A program made the position numbers and the translations under genes. The notes beneath the pieces are model-generated. The model worked only from the letters and a program-made list of their open reading frames with translations. It was not told the origin of the DNA and searched no databases. A stretch of 27,948 bases of DNA, taken from JALZAH01 sp051000755. Lineage in GTDB: Bacteria > Actinomycetota > Acidimicrobiia > Acidimicrobiales > Palsa-688. Positions 23,796 to 27,948 of the stretch are shown piece after piece. Position 1 is the stretch's first letter, and each line of letters begins with the position of its first letter. The stretch spans positions 1-27,948 of the forward strand of contig JBPCNZ010000097.1 in the NCBI GenBank assembly GCA_051000755.1, written 5' to 3'.

Positions 23796-24578
23796 TCAGC
23801 GGCCCCTGAACACCGGGTCGCGTCGTTCGGCGCTGGCTGCGATCCCCTCCGCGAAGTCCTCGGTGTCGCGCAGGCGAACCTGTTCGGCATCCTCATGCCG
23901 GGTGGCCTGGCGCACCCGATCGGCCAGGTCGCCGCGCTGGGTGGCCCGGATGGCCTGTACCGCCAGGGGCCCGGCGGCGGCGATCTCGGCGGCCAGGCGC
24001 CGGGCCTCGGAGCGCACCTGGTCCTGGGCGCACAGCCGGTCGCACAAGCCGATGGCCGCCGCCTCCTCCCCGTTGATCCTCCGCCCGGTCAGGAGCAGCT
24101 CGAGGGATCGTTGCTCGCCGATGATCCGGGGCAGGGTCACGCTCAGCCCGAAGCCCTGGTGGAACCCCAGGCGGGAGAAGTTGGCGGCAAAGCGAGCCTC
24201 GGGACAGGCGATCCGAAAGTCGGCGGCGCAGGCCAGACCCAGCCCGCCGCCGACGGCCGCGCCCTGGATGGCCGCCACCACGGGGGTCGCGGCCGAGAAC
24301 AACTTGACCGCCTCGGCGTAGAGCGACGCGGTGTGGTCCCTGCCCAGCGGCTCGGCGTCGCTCTGGGCATTGAAATCAGCGCCGGCGCAGAAGTGGCGGC
24401 CCTCGGAGCACAACACGATCGCCCGGGCGCCGGGCTCGCCGTCGAGCATCCGGTAGGCCTGAGCCAGGGAGGCGATGAGGGCGATGTCGAAGAAGTTGTT
24501 GGGGGGCCGGTGGATCTCCACCACGGCCACGTGGTCCTCGCCCACCTCTACCGTCACATCGCCGAACTCGTCCTGCAT
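23796..24578 (-). CDS. Crotonase-family protein lacking both catalytic glutamates
   Basis: A 260-residue crotonase-fold protein with good oxyanion-hole segments: EGRHFCAGADFN (59-70) and IQGAAVGGGLGLACAADFR (104-122). At the two positions that are Glu in enoyl-CoA hydratase it has Gly114 (GGGLGLA) and Phe134 (RFAANFSRLGF). It is therefore unlikely to be a standard hydratase. Crotonase relatives with other residues act as isomerases, thioesterases, C-C hydrolases or decarboxylases. The PNNFFD segment near residue 28 is typical of a subgroup of actinobacterial EchA-like proteins. The ATG at 24578 is supported by GGAGGT just upstream; longer frames upstream are not needed. It is divergent from the aminotransferase. 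Confidence 0.87.
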   Translation of the reverse strand: MQDEFGDVTVEVGEDHVAVVEIHRPPNNFFDIALIASLAQAYRMLDGEPGARAIVLCSEGRHFCAGADFNAQSDAEPLGRDHTASLYAEAVKLFSAATPVVAAIQGAAVGGGLGLACAADFRIACPEARFAANFSRLGFHQGFGLSVTLPRIIGEQRSLELLLTGRRINGEEAAAIGLCDRLCAQDQVRSEARRLAAEIAAAGPLAVQAIRATQRGDLADRVRQATRHEDAEQVRLRDTEDFAEGIAASAERRDPVFRGR

Positions 24579-24655
24579 GCCACCTCCGATGTCGAGGGCT
24601 CGTCCATTGCAGCCCGAGGCGCATCCTACGGGTGCCGCCGGCCACCCACTCGGCG

Positions 24656-25906
24656 ATGATGTACGGCGTGGCTTTCCTCCCGACGACCGCATCGCCTTCC
24701 GACGCCCCCCACCCCGGGTCCGGGGACCGCCTCCCCCACCTGTCCTCCAGACTGCAGGGCCTGGGGACGACGATCTTCGCGGAGATGTCAGCCTTGGCCG
24801 CCCGGACCGGTTCCATCAACCTGGGTCAGGGCTTCCCCGACACCGACGGCCCGGCGGTGGTGGCGGAGGCGGCCATCGCCGCCATCCGCGCCGGGCACAA
24901 CCAGTACCCGCCGGGGCTGGGGATCGCCGATCTCCGCCGGGCCATCGCCGAGCACCGCCAGCGTTTCTACGCCCAGAGCTTCGACCCCGACACCGAGGTG
25001 CTGGTCACCGCGGGGGCAACCGAGGCGATCACCGCCGCGGTGCTGGGCCTGTGCGAGATCGGCGACGAGATCGTGACCTTCGAGCCCTACTACGACTCCT
25101 ACGCGGCCGCCATCGCCCTGGCCGGAGCCCAACGGAGGGTGGTGCCCCTCGAGCCACCGACGTGGACCTTCGACCCGGAGCGGCTGACGGCAGCCATCAC
25201 GCCCCGAACCCGCCTGATCCTGCTCAACAGCCCCCACAACCCGACCGGCAAGGTGTTCGGAGCCGACGAGCTCGCCGTCATCGCCCGGTGCTGCGTCGAG
25301 CATGATCTGCTGGCCGTCACCGACGAGGTCTTCGAGCACCTGATCTTCGAGGGGCGCCACGTCCCTCTCGCCACCCTGCCCGGCATGGCGGAGCGCACCG
25401 TCACCATCTCCAGTGCGGGCAAAACGTTCTCCTTCACCGGCTGGAAGGTGGGCTGGGCCTGCGGGCCGGCCCCGCTGATCGCCGCCGTTCGTACCGTCAA
25501 ACAGTTCCTGACCTACGTGAACGGTGCCCCCTTTCAACCGGCCGTGGCCGTCGGGCTGCGCCTCGACGACGCCTGGTTCGCCGGGATAGGGACCGACCTG
25601 GCGCGTCGCCGTGACCTGCTCTGCGACGGCCTCAGGGCCGCAGGGGCCGAGGTCCTCCCGCCCTCCGCCACCTACTTCGCCACGGTCACCGCCGCCAGCT
25701 TCGGGTACGAGGACGGCACCACCCTGTGCCGGGAGCTGCCGGGCCGGGCGGGTGTCGTGGGGGTGCCGAGCGCCACGTTCTACGACGACAAGGAAGCCGG
25801 CCGCCCCTTCGTGCGCCTGGCCTTCTGCAAGCAGCCGGCGGTTCTCGAGGCGGCCCTGCAACGCCTCGCCGGTCTGGTGGCGCCCTCAGGACGGGCCGGG
25901 TCCTGA
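24656..25906 (+). CDS. Class I/II pyridoxal-phosphate aminotransferase
   Basis: A 416-residue fold-type I PLP enzyme. Blocks: SINLGQGFPDTDGP, GHNQYPPGLGIADLRRAIA, VTAGATEAI (phosphate contact), LNSPHNPTGKVF (Asn and PLP ring), TDEVFEHLIF (Asp pairing with the pyridine N), SSAGKTFSFTGWKVGW with the Schiff-base Lys at residue 256, and RPFVRLAFCK holding the carboxylate-binding Arg. The pattern resembles methionine/kynurenine aminotransferases (YbdL-like) and the actinobacterial DapC-type N-succinyldiaminopimelate aminotransferase; sequence alone does not separate them. The start is uncertain: adjacent ATGs at 24656 and 24659, or GTG at 24632 or 24668, the last lying 7 nt after GATGAT. Its stop codon lies in a roughly 40-bp tandem duplication. 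Confidence 0.92.
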   Translation: MMYGVAFLPTTASPSDAPHPGSGDRLPHLSSRLQGLGTTIFAEMSALAARTGSINLGQGFPDTDGPAVVAEAAIAAIRAGHNQYPPGLGIADLRRAIAEHRQRFYAQSFDPDTEVLVTAGATEAITAAVLGLCEIGDEIVTFEPYYDSYAAAIALAGAQRRVVPLEPPTWTFDPERLTAAITPRTRLILLNSPHNPTGKVFGADELAVIARCCVEHDLLAVTDEVFEHLIFEGRHVPLATLPGMAERTVTISSAGKTFSFTGWKVGWACGPAPLIAAVRTVKQFLTYVNGAPFQPAVAVGLRLDDAWFAGIGTDLARRRDLLCDGLRAAGAEVLPPSATYFATVTAASFGYEDGTTLCRELPGRAGVVGVPSATFYDDKEAGRPFVRLAFCKQPAVLEAALQRLAGLVAPSGRAGS

Positions 25907-25959
25907 CGGGTCGGGCCGGGCCCTGGCCGGACGGGCCAGGTGCCTGACGGATCGGGCCG
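25889..25959 (+). repeat. Tandem ~40-bp duplication over the aminotransferase stop codon
   Basis: Unit 1 (25889-25918) and unit 2 (25929-25959) both run from GGACGGGCC to CTGACGG-TCGGGCCG and differ by two substitutions and one extra base. The offset is 40 bp. Unit 1 contains the last codons and TGA of the aminotransferase; unit 2 carries a second, non-functional copy of the same TGA. Confidence 0.8.
25922..25940. terminator. Hairpin between aminotransferase and Rrf2 genes
   Basis: CCTGGCC (25922-25928) and GGCCAGG (25934-25940) form a perfect 7-bp stem with a GGACG loop, 15 bp past the aminotransferase stop and 34 bp past the stop of the convergent Rrf2 gene. It is symmetric, so it could serve both strands. 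No U-tract follows. Confidence 0.5.
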
Positions 25960-25974
25960 TGATGGGCCCAACGC

Positions 25975-26439
25975 TCAGCGATCCGGATCCGACTTCCAGG
26001 CGTCGGTGGTCTCGACCAGCGCCTGCAAGGACCCGGGCAGGCGACCGGCGGCCACGTCGGCGACCGTCACCTCCTCGAGCACCCGGCGGATGCTGACCCG
26101 CACGGCCATCCACACCTCGGGGAGAGCCGCAGCCACGCCCGGATAGTCGAGATCCTCGGGTCGTTCACCGCGGACATCGGCCAAAGGGCCGTCCACAGCC
26201 CGGAACACGTCGGCCAGGGTGATCGTCTCGGGGGGCCGAGCCAGGCGGTAACCGCCGTCGGTGCCTCGCTGGCTGTGGACCAGGCCCCGCCGGCGGAGCT
26301 GCAGCAGCAGGTTCTGGAGGAACCGGGGAGAGATGCCCTGGCGGAACGCCACGTCGCCCACCTTGCACGGCCCACCCCCGGCTGCGGCCAGCTCGGCCAA
26401 GGCCCGAATGCTGTAGTCGGACCTGGCGGAGATCTCCAC
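25975..26439 (-). CDS. Rrf2-family transcriptional regulator
   Basis: A 154-residue Rrf2-type regulator. It starts MEISARSDYSIRALAELA, the family's hallmark first helix (usually xxLSxxxxYAxRALxxLA). The winged helix follows (VGDVAFRQGISPRFLQNLLLQLRRRGLVHSQRGTDGGYRLARPP), with the wing motif G-T-x-G-G-Y-x-L. The C-terminal part holds the dimerisation helix. The three clustered Cys that bind Fe-S in IscR/NsrR are absent (the only Cys, GPCKVG, lies in the DNA-binding part), so it is probably not an Fe-S sensor of that kind. The GTG at 26439 is set by the family N-terminus and by CATACT 6 nt before it. Its target is unknown; candidates are itself and the divergent RPF-type gene. Confidence 0.9.
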   Translation of the reverse strand: MEISARSDYSIRALAELAAAGGGPCKVGDVAFRQGISPRFLQNLLLQLRRRGLVHSQRGTDGGYRLARPPETITLADVFRAVDGPLADVRGERPEDLDYPGVAAALPEVWMAVRVSIRRVLEEVTVADVAAGRLPGSLQALVETTDAWKSDPDR

Positions 26440-26445
26440 CCGCCG

Positions 26446-26451
26446 AGTATG
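26446..26451 (-). promoter_or_regulatory. Leaderless-type -10 box of the Rrf2 gene
   Basis: Read on the minus strand this is CATACT, exactly 6 nt before the GTG start. No Shine-Dalgarno is present. It lies about 25 bp from the 13-bp repeat array, so protein bound there would sit near or over the -35 region. Confidence 0.45.
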
Positions 26452-26474
26452 CCCGCCGGCGCCCCGGCCACCCC

Positions 26475-26526
26475 GGCGTGGTCCCCATGCCCGGTCCCTC
26501 TGCCCGTTCTCCATGCCCGGTCCCGC
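26475..26526 (-). repeat. 13-bp tandem repeat array upstream of the Rrf2 gene
   Basis: Three units with an exact 13-bp period start at 26488, 26501 and 26514: TGCCCGGTCCCTC, TGCCCGTTCTCCA and TGCCCGGTCCCGC. A degenerate fourth unit, GGCGTGGTCCCCA, precedes them at 26475. A 14-bp direct repeat, CCATGCCCGGTCCC, recurs at 26485-26498 and 26511-26524. The array lies 36-87 bp upstream of the Rrf2 start, where operator or activator sites would be expected. Confidence 0.7.
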
Positions 26527-26695
26527 CCGAAGAGGCAGACATCCACCCGCGCCGGCGTCGAAGGGGTCATACTGATCGCAGCACCCGTGGGCGCCTAATC
26601 GTCGCGCCGCCGTTTGGTGCTCGGCGACCAGCCTGCTACCGTCACCGTCTGTCTTGACGTTCATCGGGAAGGTGCTCGCAGGGGATCCCCGTCGT

Positions 26696-27775
26696 GTGGG
26701 TCCCTCGGCGAAGCGGACGATGGTCGGCAGCCTTGTCGCCCTTGTCCTCCTCGCCGCGCCTGGAGGCGTCGCCTCCGGAGATCCGGTGGGCGACACCCAG
26801 GCGCAGATCAGCGCGCTCCAGTCGCAGGTCGCGGCCGGGGCCGGCCACATCCACACCCTGACCGAGGCCTACCAGCAGGCCAACCTGCAGGCGTCGACGC
26901 TCGGCCAGCAGCTGACCACCGACAACGCCACCCTGGCCGCCATGCGCTCGAAGATGACGGCCAGCCTGTCCACCCTGCGCAACCAGGCCATCCGCTCCTA
27001 CACCGGCACCCATGCCGACAACACCTATGCGGCGTTGGGCGGGTCGGCGGATCCGGCGGTGCGGGCCGAGTACCTGACGGTCGCCAGCGGCAACGTGACC
27101 GACTCGGTCGATCAGCTGAAGGTGCAGCAGGCCCAGCTCCAGACCGAGGCGGCGACGGTGAAGAACGAGCAGCAGGCCAGCAACCAGGCCCTGCGCAGTG
27201 CCGCCGACGCCCGCAGCTCGGCCTTGGCCCTGGCCAACCGGGAGCAGACCCAGTTGGATCGGCTTCAGTCCATCCTCCAGACCCAGGTCGCCGCCCGCCA
27301 GCAGGCCGAGGCGGCCTCGGCCCAGGCCGCCGCAGCCAACCAGACGCCGTCGACCACGACCGCGTCCCGGCCCGCAGCATCGCCCGCCACCCAGGGCGCC
27401 CCGGTCAACGGCGGCCTGGTCGCCTCCGTCCAACGCGTCGTCAACCCCGCCCCCGTCCCCACCCCTACCCCCACCCCCACCCCCACCCCCTCGGCTCCCG
27501 CTCCGCCGCCCCCAGCCGCGGGCGGAGGCGGTGGTGCCGGAGGCAACTGGGCCCGGCTGCGGGAGTGCGAGTCGGGGGGCAACTACCAGGAGAACACCGG
27601 CAACGGCTTCTACGGGGCCTACCAGTTCAGCGCCTCCACCTGGTCGGGCCTGGGTTACCCGGGCCGCCCCGACCAGGAGCCGCCGTCCATGCAGGATGCC
27701 GCGGCCATGCAGCTCCAGGCCCGAAGCGGATGGGGCCAGTGGCCGGCGTGCTCGGCGGCGCTCGGCCTGACCTGA
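26696..27775 (+). CDS. Secreted coiled-coil protein with C-terminal RPF (resuscitation-promoting factor) domain
   Basis: A 359-residue secreted protein from the chosen GTG. A signal peptide (KRTMVGSLVALVLLAAP, Ala-rich end near residue 26) is followed by a long Gln/Ala-rich coiled coil (about 30-215), like the regulatory hairpin of PcsB/CwlO-type peptidoglycan hydrolases. Then comes a Ser/Thr/Ala linker and a (PT)n and poly-Gly hinge (about 250-283). The last 76 residues are an RPF lysozyme-like domain: WARLRECESGGNY with catalytic Glu292, TGNGFYGAYQFSASTW, and a Cys291-Cys352 pair. RPF proteins cleave peptidoglycan glycan strands during growth and wake-up from dormancy. The start could also be TTG 26654, GTG 26672 or ATG 26720; 26696 gives the best signal peptide, with AGGGGA upstream. 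Confidence 0.88.
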   Translation: MGPSAKRTMVGSLVALVLLAAPGGVASGDPVGDTQAQISALQSQVAAGAGHIHTLTEAYQQANLQASTLGQQLTTDNATLAAMRSKMTASLSTLRNQAIRSYTGTHADNTYAALGGSADPAVRAEYLTVASGNVTDSVDQLKVQQAQLQTEAATVKNEQQASNQALRSAADARSSALALANREQTQLDRLQSILQTQVAARQQAEAASAQAAAANQTPSTTTASRPAASPATQGAPVNGGLVASVQRVVNPAPVPTPTPTPTPTPSAPAPPPPAAGGGGGAGGNWARLRECESGGNYQENTGNGFYGAYQFSASTWSGLGYPGRPDQEPPSMQDAAAMQLQARSGWGQWPACSAALGLT

Positions 27776-27799
27776 TTCATTGAGCTGACGGCTTGCGGG

Positions 27800-27833
27800 A
27801 CCTCCGCCGAGGTGGGCCTGGCCTAGGTGGCCC
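27800..27833 (+). terminator. Two adjacent hairpins after the RPF-domain gene
   Basis: ACCTC-cgcc-GAGGT (27800-27813) is a perfect 5-bp stem-loop. It is followed at once by GGGCC/GGCCC (27814-27833) with a 10-nt loop. They begin 24 bp after the stop codon and could end its transcript. No U-tract is present. Confidence 0.4.
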
Positions 27834-27842
27834 CTGATGAAT

Positions 27843-27931
27843 AGGGGTCTGAGACGGCAGGACGGCTCTGAGGGAGCGAAGGTGATCTTGGTTGGCCGCT
27901 GTCGGCTTTCTGATCTTTCCGTCTGACCCCT
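27843..27931. repeat. Long-range inverted repeat at the right edge
   Basis: AGGGGTC-tg-AGACGG (27843-27857) is complementary to CCGTCT-GACCCCT (27919-27931): 13 paired bases with a 2-nt bulge. The 61-nt interior is less GC-rich and carries a small GCCG-ctgt-CGGC hairpin (27896-27907). No gene is recognised in it. It could be a structured RNA, a mobile-element end or a REP-like element; the window stops 17 bp later. Confidence 0.55.
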
Positions 27932-27948
27932 CTGGCCCCTCTCGGCCC

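Noticed and set aside
26452..26695. ydaO (cyclic-di-AMP) riboswitch upstream of the RPF-domain gene
   Set aside because: This riboswitch is common before actinobacterial rpf genes, but its conserved GGGGAACC-type segments are not visible here.
27453..27500. CCCCAC-type microsatellite as a CRISPR or noncoding repeat
   Set aside because: It is in frame and encodes the (Pro-Thr)n linker of the RPF-domain protein; there are no spacers.
26614..27783. 389-codon plus-strand frame overlapping the RPF-domain gene
   Set aside because: It is an out-of-frame shadow without domains, while the overlapping frame has a signal peptide, coiled coil and RPF domain.

Overview
The window is a dense, very GC-rich, chromosomal-looking stretch with short gaps, GTG/TTG starts and no tRNA, rRNA, CRISPR array or complete insertion sequence. 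Gene content (coproporphyrin-type ferrochelatase with a Cys-rich tail, RPF-domain cell-wall lytic protein, many fatty-acid genes, Rrf2 and TetR regulators) points to an Actinomycetota chromosome. A deep lineage such as Acidimicrobiia would fit, but no marker here proves it.

Layout, left to right. (1) 42-3118: a TetR regulator divergent from an FAD oxidoreductase, which runs tail-to-tail into a D-2-hydroxyacid dehydrogenase. (2) 3138-7490: argS (minus), an RDD membrane protein and an orphan ABC ATPase (plus), a dienelactone hydrolase and an unknown 86-residue protein (minus). (3) 7550-9839: a crotonase divergent from a GlcD-type FAD oxidase. (4) 10060-14189: an ABC-F ATPase back-to-back with ferrochelatase, which is followed by an acyl-CoA dehydrogenase. 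(5) 14244-19458: glpD divergent from ahcY, which has a long structured leader, then a long-chain acyl-CoA synthetase. (6) 19484-22898: an accessory-looking island. A frameshifted stump of a 6PGDH/HIBADH-type dehydrogenase is followed by a two-gene, Tat-exported molybdenum hydroxylase (large subunit first) and then by the C-terminal stump of a second 2Fe-2S subunit. (7) 22912-27775: a NadD-like nucleotidyltransferase, a tiny overlapping gene pair, a second crotonase with no recognisable catalytic acids, an aminotransferase, an Rrf2 regulator and a coiled-coil/RPF lytic protein. (8) The right edge holds a long inverted repeat.

Together the acyl-CoA synthetase, acyl-CoA dehydrogenase, two crotonases, GlpD and GlcD-like oxidase suggest lipid, glycerol and organic-acid oxidation feeding the respiratory chain. 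They are scattered single genes, not one operon.

The most striking global pattern is in initiation signals. Many genes have an ANNNT-type -10 box 6-10 nt before the start codon and no Shine-Dalgarno, the layout expected for leaderless mRNA. Others have a clear GGAGG-type site. Local oddities include tandem duplications across two stop codons, hairpins built from the stop codons of convergent genes, a 13-bp repeat array upstream of the Rrf2 gene, and a 19-codon ORF whose stop overlaps the next start (GTGA). No wholly new system is proven. The molybdenum hydroxylase island and the ahcY leader deserve the closest look.
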